DNA of 64,000 nt, taken from positions 4,526,001-4,590,000 of the forward strand of contig OY751491.1 in NCBI GenBank assembly GCA_963565915.1. Reading direction: 5' to 3'. The position numbers were made by a program, and so were the translations under genes. The notes under the pieces were generated by a model that made no database searches, was not told the origin of the DNA, and saw only the letters and a list, made by a program, of their open reading frames with translations. The stretch is from Entoloma clypeatum (lineage: Eukaryota > Basidiomycota > Agaricomycetes > Agaricales > Entolomataceae). This document shows, piece after piece, positions 9,521 to 21,469 of the stretch; position 1 is the first letter of the stretch, and the number at the start of each line of letters is the position of its first letter.

Positions 9521-11520
9521 ATGGGGGAAAGAAGAAGTTCAAGGGAGGACTGCCAAACGGCATTTGACATGTTAAAGGCAAAATTCGTGGAATCACTGGT
9601 ATTGTTAATGCCAAACACTGACAAACTGTTCATCATAGAATCTGATGCATCCAAATGGGCAACAGGAGCAGTACTGCGCCAACAAGATGTAAACGGAGAC
9701 TGGCACCCCTGCGGATATATATCGCACTCGTTCTCTGCGGCAGAATGGAACTATGAGATCTATGATCGGGAACTCTTGGGAATTATCCGATCGCTGGAAA
9801 CCTGGAGACATTACCTCCTTGGGTCACCATTTCCAACGGTTGTTCTATCAGATCACAAGAACCTGACATATTACCGGGAACCCCAGAAATTGAACAGACG
9901 ACAAGCACAGTGGAGATTGTATCTCTCCGAGTTTGAACTCAAACTAGTACACACCCCAGGATCAGAGATGATCCAGTCTGATGCCTTGTCAAGGCGACCA
10001 GACCATATACCCAAAGAAGATACAGACAACGAAGACATCATTGTCTTACCAGATGACATCTTCGTCAAAACAGTGGACCTTGAGCTACAAGGAGATATTC
10101 TAAAAGCAACCGAAAATGATGAGCTCTTCTCAAAAGCCATCACCGCCCTAAAAGAATCAGGGACCCCGCTGATTAAATCCCATTTATCAGAATGGGGGAC
10201 AGAAGACGGGATATTATTCTTCTGCGACAGATGTTACGTACTGCCAGATGAGACTCTGCGCCGGGAAATAACAAAACGATATCATGACTCCCTACCAAGC
10301 GGACATCCAGGGCATCTAAAAACCTTGGAGTTGGTTAGGCAAAACTATTGGTGGCCAGGGATGTACGTGTTTGTCAAGAATGATGTTGGAGGATGTGCAA
10401 CCTGCCAACAAATGAAAGTCAACACCCCACAACCCTGGATTGATGCTGATCAAGGCACAAAAGGACACCAGACCATTCTCCCAGACAATGATCGACTTCA
10501 TCATGGACCTGCCCCAAAGCAATGGATTTGACAGTATCATGGTCGTAGTAGACCATGGTTCTACGAAGGGGGTAATTTCCATCCCTTGTACCAAAAACAC
10601 TGACTCGACCCTCACCGCCAAACTTTATTTGGACCACGTGTACCGGAGATTCGGACTCCCAGACTCTATTCTGTCTGACAGAGGGCCACAATTCGCTTCT
10701 CAGGTCTTCAGAGAACTAGAACGCCTCCTAGGGATCAAACTGATGATGAGCATGGCTTATCACCCCCAAACCGATGGAGAAACAGAATGTGCAAATCAAG
10801 AACTTGAGATCTATTTCCGGATGTTCTGTTCAAACAATCCTGAAACATGGCACGATCACAACTCGACAATGGAGTTCTGTCACAATCAGAGGACCCACTC
10901 ACCAACAAAACGATCCCCATTCTATCTAATGATGGGATACGAACCAAGAGACATACCATTGGCATTTGAAGAAACAAATGTGCCAAGTGTAGAGGAACGG
11001 CTCAAAGAGCTGAAACAAGCAAGAGATGAAGCGCTGGCAGCGCATGAACTAGCCCATCAGATGATGGCAGAAAGATCAACATGAGGCTTCACTCCATTTG
11101 GAAAAGGAGAACAGGTATGGCTAGAAGGAAAGAACCTCTGAATCAGATACCCTTCTAGAAAACTGGCACCCAAAAGAGAAGGACCCTTCACCATTTCCGA
11201 GGTGCTCGGGCCCCTGACGTACAAGCTGAAACTTCCAGAACAATGGAAGATCCACCCCGTTTTCCACGCCTCCTTGTTGACACCTTATCGGGAAAACGAC
11301 ACACACAGACCGAACTTCCACAACCCACCTCCTGATCTGATTGAAGGAGAACACGAATACGAAGTGGAAGCAATCCTTACCCATAAGCGACAGGGCAGAG
11401 GATACAAGTATTTGGTCAAGTGGATGGGATACCCATCAAGTGATAACACGTGGGAACCGGAATCCAACTTAAAAAGAGCTCAGGAAACACTGGGTCGTTA
11501 CAAACAAACCCACCACCTTT
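9521..11520 (+). pseudogene. Gypsy-2 pol 3' half: RNase H, integrase, chromodomain
   Basis: RNase H: ESDASKWATGAVL, then YDRELLGIIRSLETWRHYL and DALSRRPD. Integrase zinc finger: H-H-C-C with GHPGHLKTLEL and CATCQQMK. Integrase core: [20 protein letters not shown], then [10 protein letters not shown] (D,D,E). C-terminal chromodomain at 11350-11470: EYEVEAILTHKR, YLVKWMGYPSSDNTWEPESN with the aromatic residues of histone-tail readers. A frameshift near 10430 and a stop with frameshift near 11085-11200 split it into three frames. Family knowledge: chromodomains steer integration to heterochromatin. Confidence 0.9.
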
Positions 11521-11551
11521 GAACCCCAACGATTCACATCTTCTCATCACC

Positions 11552-12465
11552 ATGTCCAACCTCCACATCGGCTTCCCGAAGAAGTGTGCTTCAACACTGA
11601 CAGACATACCAGACAATCCCGACTCTTAAACTTATTCACCAACCCCGAAGACGAGAACAACGTCCTCGGAAGACTAGAAGATGAAACAGACCAGTTCCTA
11701 GTCAACATGTTATACAGACTCATTGCTATCCGGGAGTACCATTACAACACCTCCACCTCTATTGCCTGCCTCATTGACAATCACGCCGATCTTCTGGTAG
11801 ACAGAGGAGTCTACCGATGTTTTGAAAGATTGTTCCCCACACGCTCCAACTACCCCGACCTCGCGCTCATAAATCCCACCCCAAGATCTCCCACCCCGGT
11901 GGTCCCTATACCCAAACCCACCCCTGAACCGACCCCCATCCCTAACCCAGTCCCCCTCATCATCAGAAACCCTGATCCCCCGACTACCCCTTCCCCCGCC
12001 GAATCTGCGTCGCCCTTAACCAGCGACCGAAGTCTTTCCAGCATCAAGACTGATGTGAAAGGAAAGAAACCGTCCCTTGGAGTTGCTAAGCACTCCAGAA
12101 GAAAAACCATATGCACGATCATGTCTGTCCCACTCGGGCATGGCTCTTCATATCAGATCCCCATCGACCTCACCAATGAACCCGATTGTGTTGGTTATGA
12201 GATTGACGCGCATGGACGCGCTCACTCACCGAGTGGACCTTGGCACCATCCTGCAGGATGGCCACACATTGACAAAGGATGCCAATGCGGCATGTGTGGA
12301 GCAAAAGGACACATTGAGTGTCAGTGCGTGCTTTACTTTTGCGAAAAGTGCGAGAAGAAGGCGCCCGGACATTATGACTATGAGTGTCTTGGCTCTGGCT
12401 ACGCAGACCTCGAGGGCGAGCCATACAAATTTGACGACAATGCCGTGCACAACATGGCAACCTGA
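11552..12465 (+). CDS. Accessory ORF of Gypsy-2 with CCHC zinc knuckle
   Basis: Lies between the chromodomain and the 3' LTR, on the pol strand. The main frame is 11584-12465 but opens with GTG; the only ATG in good context (CACCATGTCC, 11552) is in another frame and stops after 26 codons, so the head is probably frameshifted. The next in-frame ATG is at about 11706. Middle part: Pro-rich (PTPRSPTPVVPIPKPTPEP). C-terminal part is Cys-rich: CGMCGAKGHIECQC fits CX2CX4HX4C, followed by CEKCEKKAPGHYDYEC. Role unknown; possibly a second nucleic-acid-binding protein. A fragment of the same ORF survives at 38626-38717. Confidence 0.6.
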
Positions 12466-12506
12466 GAACATTGAAGCCAGTGACTTCAAGCATAGACGGG
12501 GGGTAA

Positions 12507-13062
12507 TGTTACACTTTTTCACCCTCTTCCTATGCGCCTTCACACGACCCCTCGACCCTCGATCCTTATCAGACCCTGTTTCACTTAACTCCGACGACCC
12601 TGGAACATGTGTCCCCCCATCAGCGCTATGACTCACATCGACTCGGACGATTCCCCTTTTGTATATATTTTCACTTGTTATCTCTGACTCACAGCCTGGA
12701 GGCCTTATCTCTGACTCCTATGCCACAGCCTCCTTGAAACATCTATCTAACCAATGGCCTATTTAGCTCCTGCGCAGCACATACTTATTTATAGCCATAG
12801 GATAACCTATATAAGACCTGTAACATTAGAGTAGAGGTCCTTAGCTTGACCTAGGCAAACAACGCTTACCTTGCCTTATCTTCAAACACTCTCAAACTAA
12901 GTGCCTTGCGAGGACTTAGCTCTGCTGAACTGAACCGAGCCGTCCTCTTGAGGAGCTCGCTGATCTTGACCAAGTCGACCTATTGAGGGACTTGTTGTGG
13001 AAACAGTTTGAACCCACATGATCCGATCCTTGGACTTGTTGTTGTAGGCTATCGCTGTAACA
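12507..13062 (+). repeat. 3' LTR of Gypsy-2a
   Basis: 556 bases, TGTTACAC...GCTGTAACA. Same layout as the LTR at 35340-35889. Flanked on the right by ATCAG; no partner duplication can be tested because the 5' LTR is truncated. Confidence 0.93.
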
Positions 13063-13390
13063 ATCAGCACCTGTTTTTGACCCAACTTGATTTCATACAT
13101 CCACATATTTTAGGCAAGATATGTGTTCTTTTCACAGGCTCCTAAACCATCCCCCATGGATGAAAACATTCGCAATGTTTTATTTGTATTTTTTCGGAGC
13201 AGCAGGTCCTCATCTGGGAAAAATCACAGATCTCATCTGATTTCTCCATCTGGAACCGTGATCTGATTTACTAACAGCCGAACTCGGAAATTGCCGTGTG
13301 CTGCAACGGCCCACTCACCAGTGTACAACATTACAACTCACTATGGCACTATGTAACGTGACCACGCTTTGCTGATGTAATTTGGCAGGT

Positions 13391-13669
13391 CTGCACCATT
13401 TCGACCAAGTGTTCACTGGCCGAACGGTTCACCAATGAACATGATCTGTGACCAATGTTCATAATGAAGTGTTCATTGTTCAAACTCAAGGAATGCTGTG
13501 TGCCAAGAGCAAAAAATGTATGAATCTCCCCCAATTTGTGTATAAATTCACAGAAGCTAGATTGAGGACCCTCAGGGGGTCCCATGGGAAAAAAACCCGG
13601 AACATAGTCATTTGTGACCCATTTTTGAAGTGTTCATAAACCACTGAACACTTGGTCGAAATGGTACAG
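13391..13669. mobile_element. MITE-like element, 279 bases
   Basis: Near-perfect terminal inverted repeats of about 28 bases, CTGCACCATTTCGACCAAGT... and its inverse at 13642-13669. No coding capacity. Family and target duplication not resolved. Confidence 0.65.
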
Positions 13670-13742
13670 TAAACTCAAACTCGGAATGTAGTATGAAACT
13701 CTGGTCATCATTAATACATATCAATTATCAAGATAAGAGTCC

Positions 13743-15917
13743 TCAAACGGAATGCAACGCTTCCCCGTTTATGGCCTGTTTAAAAATCGCTAAAGCTGCA
13801 GCAGGCTGGAAGACAGACTAACGCAAATGACAAAGTGAATCACTGTGTGGGACCACAACGGCGACGTGAGCTTACCACTTCATGTCCGGCACCATACACC
13901 CTCCTACATAGCAATTCGGAAAAGGGTCATTACGGCGAATCAGGAGCACCGTTCAATGGGGCGACTTACGCGAAGGAGAGATTCTTGACATTCTTAACCG
14001 CTGCCACCGTCTTGCCGCTGACCGTGATGTTCCTGAAAGGCGTCTTTGCAAGGGCGGTCTTGCCAGACCATTGCATCGCCAAAATAGCCTGATGAAGTCC
14101 GACCCAATTACAACTGAAAAGAGCACTGAGAGATCTGATTCTGCGGGTTGTCTGTCAGAAGGACGCACATGATATCCGTGTCTCCGGCCTGACCGTGACG
14201 TGTGAGTCCTTCTCCCATGCACAAAGAACGACGAAAGCCTTACCCAAATCAAGATTTTCAGTCCAGAATCGGCTAAGGCTCCTAACTCCGGCAAGAACGT
14301 TCGTGCATGCTGCCAGGTAGAGGTCAGGTGCAATCAATCCATGGCAGAGCAGGATCTTCTCACATCACCGGTTGAGTGAAACTTGTCGAGCGATGTAGTG
14401 GAACACTCCGCATACTTGGCCTTGGCTCCAATGGCCTTCACGACAGGTGGGCGACCGAGGTAGCGGATGTAGTACTGTGACTCTGGGGGTGAAGTGGCAG
14501 CAGAGCTTTGCCGTAAATCATAAAGATCGCGCTTTTCATACACGATTTCAGCCATGCTGTTCTGAATTTCGTATGTCAGTGAGAACCGGAGAGCAATCCG
14601 AATCATCTTAAGACGAAAGTACATACACAAATGTTATTTGCATTCATACATATTTTATTTGAAGCCGAGGTGGTTGAGTCCCTAACGGCATAGCATGAGT
14701 TTTGATAAGCTTGGCATTTGTTCGGTCCATAATACTGATCGTTCATCTTCTTCAGATCGGAGGCGGAGACGAGCGGCCCGTATCCGGGGGCGTCTTTGGC
14801 GAAATCGATGTACGCTTTGTTCTGAATGGATGGGTCGATCCATCCACTATCACCACCGTCAGTGCGTGCATGACGAAGACATGCCAAAACCACGAAACTT
14901 GTTGATGAGCAAGGCATTGAGGTTGATCTTGACAGCTCCACGAAGGGACCTGTTGTCGATACGAGCATTCTGTTGCTTGAAGTAGGTAGCGAACGCGGGA
15001 CCATAGTGTCCTCCGTAGCTCTGGGTCGCTAGGTTGAATCTAAGGTGAGGTCAGACAAAACCCCTTTCAGGGTACTGAGGGCAAACTTACTGTCGACTTT
15101 GGTATTGCGAGAACAATTTGCTCTCAAACAACACTTGGAATGCCTGCCACACATAAGGAGCCGCGGTTTTCGCACTGTTCACAGGGTTCGTTCCGTAGGA
15201 AAATCCTGTTCCAATGGGTTGATCAATGTAGATCACTACGTGTATCATGGGCCAGTAAGTCGAAATTCAACCATGGTTTTGACCAATTACACGTACTGTT
15301 GCTGACCTCGTTCCAGCTAATGTACCTTTCAAAATCGCGTCCGACAATTTTCCCAAGAAGCTCACCTGTATGGATTCTTGACCGTGGTGGCGGTATCAGC
15401 GTTGACTTTACATGGTCCATTTTCTGCCGAATGTAGTCATCAAACATGGCAGCAGAAGAAGGGGCGAATCTTCTTACCTCGGAACAGACCAATCATCGAA
15501 GAACAACCAGGTCCACCGTTTAGCCTACACCTGTTAAGATTGGCGATTCTCGAGTACATCGAGGTGAGAATACCATAATGTGAAGGGGGCCCTTTCTGGA
15601 GAATTCCTCGCGGCGAAGAACCAAAACCACTACGTGAACAAGGCTCATCCAGACAGATCCTCTTCATGATCCCCAACATCACTCACCATGTTCATGTTTG
15701 ACCCCACTGTCAAATAACCCGAAACTTGGCGAACGCCACGCGTTGTCTCGCAAATTCCGGAGTTCTCCACGTAAGTGAGCTTGGCCCTCCCCCACGGCCA
15801 CCACGCTCGCGAGACAAAGGTCTTCGAGCCTGCAAGAAGGGGCACAGTATTGTTGACTGCCGCTGACAAGACCAGTGACACGGCGGACAAAACACAAAGC
15901 AGGTTCAAGAGAATCAT
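13743..15917 (-). CDS. Serine carboxypeptidase, peptidase family S10 (14 exons, 482 aa)
   Basis: The clearest host gene. Exons, high to low: 15917-15687, 15629-15574, 15524-15478, 15423-15366, 15316-15297, 15235-15091, 15039-14899, 14846-14627, 14561-14364, 14309-14244, 14188-14169, 14113-13970, 13903-13876, 13817-13743. All introns are GT-AG and about 50 bases; the exons sum to 1449 nt with no stop. Signal peptide MILLNLLCVLSAVSLVLSAA, so probably secreted or vacuolar. Motifs: WLNGGPGCSSMIGLF (oxyanion), IDQPIGTGFSYG, TQSYGGHYGP (catalytic Ser), AGDTDIICNW (catalytic Asp), YGAGHEV (catalytic His). Oddity: the Glu usually before the catalytic Ser (ESYGG) is Gln. Expected role: removes C-terminal residues from peptides at acid pH. 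A broken duplicate is at 20280-21190. Confidence 0.9.
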
Positions 15918-15959
15918 GAGAGGCAGGAATACTACAGATCCACACCGTTTTGTGGAAAG

Positions 15960-15967
15960 TTTTTATA
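15960..15967 (-). promoter_or_regulatory. TATA box of the carboxypeptidase gene
   Basis: TATAAAAA on the minus strand, 43 bases before ATG 15917. This predicts a very short leader. Inference from spacing only. Confidence 0.5.
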
Positions 15968-16387
15968 GAGATCGGTACCGACGTCATTCTAGAAACCATT
16001 CGGGCTCGCGCCGTTGGAGAAGTCGAAGAAGAGTGCCAGGTCCATGTGTTTGTTTTTCGAAACGTGAGAGCGGCAAAAAAGAAAGGCAACACCATATGAA
16101 TGTGACATGCCACACTCGCTAGAAGTCGAAGTCGGACTGAGTCGAAGGTCGGTCTTCACATCCTCGGACACCGAATCCAACTGGTTATTGATGAGAAAAT
16201 GCGCACAAAGCCGCATGGATCACCCGTCCGCAATCATGCAGGGGGCAGTCGTTTGAACTTTGAAACAACGCACCACCGAAGGGGCGTCAATGACTAGTCC
16301 ATACAAGGACGTAGACTCGAAGGCCGGATTGTACCGCAGTCCTAAACTTCATAAATGTTCCGAAGGTCGGGGTCCAATGTGAAACGA

Positions 16388-16755
16388 CTAAGAGTAGTGC
16401 GAAGGGAGGGCCATTCGCACGATGTCAAATGACACAACAAGCAGAATGAGTGTGGTGCGACTCGGCGGGCTGTCGCCATCATTGGCGTTGACATGGTAGC
16501 CAGTCTTCCTCACTTTGCACGGCTTGATAGACGGAGCGCTGCTGGCCATGAGGCGATTCGTAGTCGTCACGTCGGGGTCGTTGGCTTGGGCCTTCTTCTC
16601 GTCCTAGTGATCGATCGTGATCCAGCTGTTGTAGTCCGCCCGACGCCAAGATAGTTGAGGGTAGCGTGACGGAGTGGTGGTTGTGATCTCCTTACCACCC
16701 GCGCTGGGCTACTTCCCGTGTGCGGTGTACGATACACATCCTGCGGAAGCGCCAC
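16388..16755 (-). other. Unassigned segment, duplicated at about 20990-21190
   Basis: Two short frames (MALPQDVY... and MTTTNRLMASS...) lie in a stretch conserved with the region next to the broken carboxypeptidase copy, e.g. GATCACTAGGA and CCAGTCTT. The two loci share the order carboxypeptidase then this segment, so it was part of the duplicated block. It may hold exons of a neighbour gene, but I could not build a credible spliced product or name a family. Confidence 0.35.
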
Positions 16756-17720
16756 ATCCTCGCATCATTAGGGTTTCAACGTTAGCAGGCTGGGCGGGGG
16801 TTTTCTTCCCCGTCGTCCACACGCCTGCCAGGCATCACGATAATCCCAACGAAGCTAAAGCGCTGAGGTATCACATCAAGCAGGTTAACGTTAACACGAG
16901 ACGCGGAAACTTCCCCAGAGGACGACACGCAGCAATAAGTGACGGTTAGGTGTATGTCGTTGGTCCAGTGGTTTTATGTTCAAGTTCGTGCGGTGGTGTT
17001 GAGCGGTTGGACGGAGGCCATTGTAATTCAAAGAGCAATGAGTCAAGCCCAAGAGTGTGCATTTTCTGTTCTACTTGTCCACGTGACCATTTCTCATCAA
17101 AACACCGCCAGCATTCGAATTTATTCAAAGTTCACCCCACCCGGTCAACTTGGAATCAATCGCGGCGGAAAGTTTCGGTGAAACGACTACAGTTTCCGTC
17201 GGATTCTGCCTAGTTGTTGTTGAGTTATGAGCATCGGAATCAAATCGGAATCGTTTCGAAATTTTGCAGCAGTCGGCGGAGTATAAAATACCCAAAACCT
17301 TCAAATATTTATTGTGCCTCCAAGGGGGTGTCGGGATCGGACTTTCTGACCTGGGGTCGGAATTCTTTTTGGCGGGTCGGGTGAACCCCCCCCCCCTGCC
17401 TTATATGGTATGTTGTGCACATGTATGTATGTTTTTCCAAGAATAAAAGACAAATGAGTTACTCGCTATGAAGACCAAATGGATACAATGTGTGAGGGTT
17501 CTTGCCATCAGGAAACATGATGCGAATGCCATTGCATGGTCCCTTCGCGGCCTCAGGTCCAAATCTTGGGTTTTTGTTGTGTGGTCGGTCCACCTCGTCC
17601 ACGTCAATTACTTCGTGAGTATTGGTTGGCAGGCTCACATTGGTTGGTAGGCTCTGAGGTTGAGGGGGATAGCTAGATCATGTGTGAGTATTTTGGCGCA
17701 AATGATATCTTGACTCGACC
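16756..17720. other. No gene recognised
   Basis: Short frames only. 17320-17400 (GGGTGTCGGGATCGG, then a run of C) resembles 18650-18740, a low-copy local repeat. Confidence 0.35.
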
Positions 17721-17722
17721 TC

Positions 17723-18324
17723 TTACCTACAGTCCAGTTCCTGCAAAAGCGCCTCAACTTTCATCTCAAACAAGGCTCCCTCGAGGCCTCTCTCCAAAAC
17801 AAAGAACCTCAAGAACTTGATGAAGCCATCCAACCCATAATCTCCATGATTCAGCATCTCGGCAATGGCAATCTCCATTTTCATCCCCCCCCATCTGAAA
17901 GACAACTTAAAGATTGGATTCAAAACCACCCAGTCATCCTTCCCAGGTTCGGCAATGCATGTATGGGGCTCCACAGCGAATGTGCCGAAGTTGCAAGGGG
18001 TATGGTACTTGGTATTCGGTTTACGGCTGTCTCAAGTTTCTGAAGGAGAACTACAGCATGCTGACAGATTTTCATGTTTTTGTTGAAGGCATGCTGTGTT
18101 GGCAGGGTCTTGGATGGTAGAGATGAGTTGTCCTCAGCGACGGGTTGCGGAGCAAATACCTTTGGCGGATTCGAAGGCGCGGGGGGTTTGAAGAATTTTT
18201 CCAAGACGTTGTTGGCTTTTGGCTTCCTCTGCCATCCACCTGCCTTTGATTGCATAGCGCGGCATCCTTTTGCACCTTGGTGGATTTCAAGGTTCTTGTG
18301 TCCCCTGGTCCTGACATGGATCAT
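17723..18324 (-). pseudogene. Fragment of an unidentified protein, frameshifted
   Basis: Two overlapping minus frames read as one protein if a frameshift near 17940 is allowed: a basic start (KAGGWQRKPKANNVLEKFFK), a linker with PSNPPKVFAPQP, then a helical part (MLNHGDYGLDGFIKFLRFFV, GLEGALFEMKVEALLQEL). I do not recognise the family. The lack of introns and the repeat-rich setting suggest a remnant of a mobile element gene, not a host gene. Confidence 0.4.
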
Positions 18325-18810
18325 TTGCTTGCAATCCAGACATTCCAGTCGGCTCTCTTCATTGAACTTCTCGGCATTACTGATGATTTTGGATTAGAGT
18401 TAAGCTTTCCCTTGGCTTTCCAGCCTTGACGTTGAAATCTTACTTTGCTTCTTGGACATTTCCAGCAGAGAAGGACTTTGAGAGGAGCAATGATACGAGT
18501 ACGAGGTCAATGTAATTCAACCAATACATGCTCTACTACCAACTGCCAATGTTGACAGTGACAACGTTGAGAATCTCCGCCACGTTCTCTGCTTCCCGCT
18601 CTTCATTAGGGTGCCCAATTGCCATTTTTGGGCCCATGATGTCACTGTTTTGGGGGTGTCAGAATTTTTTTTCTTGCCTGGCGGGACCCCCCCCCCCCCC
18701 TTCTACCCCTGGTCATGGAATCCCGTCCCGACACCCCTTTGTGTGCCTCAATACAGCCTGAGACAATGGCTGGGGATGTTTTGATCTTTAAATTCATAAT
18801 TGCATACTTT

Positions 18811-19597
18811 GTCATATACACAAGACAAAATGCAAACTTTGGCCTCTGCAAATGATAATGAGACAGGGTTTGTGAAGCAACATTTTGTAAGAAAGACTTT
18901 GGCTGCACAGAAAGAAAGCCTTTCTTTGCACCCAAAAATAATGCAATACTTTGAATTTGGCTATAATATTCTAAAAGAATTTGGCATTTAAGTAAATATT
19001 TTGCTGAGAAGAAAAACCATATTTCTCTGGACAAAAGTTGAAAGGGAAAGGAATGGAAAATTTTTTATTTTTCACATTTCATTTGGGCATTGAGAATGTT
19101 TTGCTTTCGCATCTGTCATGTGTTCTGCCAAGTGATTATTTTGTCAATTGTTTTCAAAAAACATTTTGCATGTGCCAAAATTTTTAAAGGACTTTAGCAG
19201 ATGCCAAATTTGAAATTTCAAACTTTGGCACATGCAAAATGTGTTTTGAAAACAATTGACAAAATAATCATTGGACAGAACACATGGCAGATGTGAAGGC
19301 AAAACATTTTTAATGCCCAAATAAAATGTGAAAAATAAAAAATTTCCATTACTTTCCCTTTCAACTTTTGTCCAGAGAAATATGGTTTTTCTTCTCAGCA
19401 AAATATTTTATTACTTAAATGCCAAATTCTTTTAGAATATTATAGCCAAATTCAAAGTATTGCATTATTTTTGGGTGCAAAGAAAGGCTTTCTTTCTGTG
19501 CAGCCAAAGTCTTTCTTACAAAATGTTGCTTCACAAACCCTGTCTCATTATCATTTTCAGAGGCCAAAGTTTGCATTTTGTCTTGTGATATATGTCA
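18811..19597. repeat. Large palindrome, arms about 370 bases
   Basis: 18811-19179 recurs inverted at 19223-19597 with few mismatches around a loop of about 43 bases. It reads from CACAAGACAAAATGC through GTTTGTGAAGCAACATTTTG to GTGCCAAA in each arm. No coding capacity; frames here are shadows. Likely a foldback MITE. Confidence 0.88.
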
Positions 19598-20279
19598 TCA
19601 TGAATATAACCTGTTTATAATCCTTTTTTTTTTTTTTTTTTTTTGGTGGAGCATTTTCGAGACATGGCAACTGGCTGCGCTGAGCCCCATCTCTCACACT
19701 GTTATACAGGGATTTCACCTGCAGGGGATAGCATATTGTATGGGGCATAGGAAGTATTTAGCAGTAAGAGACATAGAGACATATTTGAATGAGAGGCCAA
19801 CCCAGGGGAAATACTTTGCATACCCCGTTTTTGGTGTTAGTGTGGGACTCACTCCTCTCGATGCCGTCCTTTCAGGCATCCTCGCGGAGTGCTAACCACT
19901 AAAACCCCTGTCTGCCATATCCAATTTTCCGGCAGATCCTCCTTGTTCTTCAGGCAGCTGCTCCATGTTTGGAGCACTGCACTTTCCTTGAGGGCATGTT
20001 TGCTATAGCATACCTTATTTGTTAGTAAGCAGTCCATTTTCAGTTGGTTATTGATCTTATGATATCCCTTGTTCTGTATCTCTTTGACGCTGTGGTACTT
20101 GTCTGGATCGTCTCCTCACTGAAAGAGGCATTCACACTGGATTTTCCATATGAGGTGAGCACTTTTGTTGACAAGTATTGTAAACAGACACATTTTCCCG
20201 GCACTTGGTCTCTCTCTCGCATTCCTCGTTTTGATTGCATTGCAACCTGTTTATAATCTGCTTGAATTTAGATATCACC

Positions 20280-21190
20280 AAAGCTGCAAGAGGCTGGAAG
20301 GCAGGCTAACATGGAAAAAAAAGACTAAATCAAGGTCTATTGTGATACCACGATGACAACGTGAGCCTAATAGCAGCGGTTCAGAACGTCGGGAAGTTGT
20401 CCTTTGCATAAGTCACTCCAATGTTGACTGGCTGCTTGATTTGTTGTTGAAATGATTCTTTTTCTGAATTGCCTATGTAGGAGGGTCTATGGTGCTGGAT
20501 CTGAAGTGGTGGCTTTCCAGCAACCATGGTGTTCCTGAGAGGCCAAGATAGCCTGATGAACTCCAACCCAATTACAACTGAAACACATGGTGAGAGATGT
20601 TGTGGGTTGTCCATCAAAAAAAGGACGCACATGATATCCGTGTCTCCGCCCTGACTGTGACCTGGGTGTGTGAGGCCTTTACTGTTCCCATGGGTTGATC
20701 AATGTAGACCACTATGCGTATTGGCCGGTGGTGAGTCACAAAATTTCATGGTTTAGCCAATGACACCCACTGTTGCTAACCTTGTTCCAGCTAATATACA
20801 GTTCAGAATTGTGTTCTACAGTTCCCCCAAGAAGCTCACCTGTATGGATTCTTGACCGTGGTAGCCTTATCACCCCAGACTTTGCACGGTCCATTCCCTG
20901 CGGAATTTGCTCATCAAGCCTGGAAGTAAAAGAGGGGCGAATAGTCTTTATCTCGGAAAAGACCAATTATCAAAGGACAGCCAGGTGGCCAGTCTTTCTC
21001 ACTTTTGCGTGGACCGCTTGATAGACAGAGCTCGCAGTGGTTGCGTCTGGTCATTGGCTTGGGTCTTCTGCTCGTCTGGACTCCTAGTGATCATTCTTGA
21101 TCCAAGGTGTTATAGTTTGGTCTACCGACTGCAAGATAAGTAGCTAGGTGGAGTGTGACGTTGAGCAGTAGTTGTTATCATCTTATCACC
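20280..21190 (-). pseudogene. Broken duplicate of the S10 carboxypeptidase region
   Basis: Pieces align in order with the gene at 13743-15917: the last exon (20280-20310), exons 11-13 (20470-20650), then a jump that loses exons 7-10 and most of 6, exon 6 start (IDQP, about 20700), exon 5 (about 20785), exon 4 (about 20840-20890) and part of exon 3 (about 20950). Beyond that it aligns with 16388-16755. Frame is lost by deletions and stops. Confidence 0.8.
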
Positions 21191-21469
21191 CATGCAAGGC
21201 TACATGTGTGGTGGGAGGATCTACATGGAATGTCATGTCCTGAAAAGAAATGATGCTGGGTGATCGTTGGTTGAGTTTGAACATTGGATGTGTAGGAGAC
21301 TGTAACACAGGATTGCCAGACCAATGTTCCTCTTGTGAATTGGAATGTATTTGACCAACTACATCAGCTATGTAACTCAGGTGACTAATCACCTCGCCGG
21401 CCATTGGTAAGTAAAAGCAAGGGACAAAGAAAAGAGAGAAAAAATATGTAGAAGTAACAATGAAGAAAA

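Larger units (their letters stand above)
8334..13062 (+). mobile_element. Gypsy-2a LTR retrotransposon, decayed
   Basis: Plus-strand Ty3/gypsy chromovirus. Order: truncated 5' LTR, self-complementary primer site, gag fragment, a large internal deletion that joins gag straight to RNase H, integrase with chromodomain, an accessory ORF, polypurine tract (GACGGGGGGTAA) and an intact 3' LTR. A second copy at 35340-38717 keeps the missing gag end, protease and RT start. Several frameshifts and stops show it is dead. Confidence 0.9.

Noticed and set aside
18642..19401. Frames of 60-130 codons
   Set aside because: They fall in the palindrome and poly-C run and mirror each other between arms.
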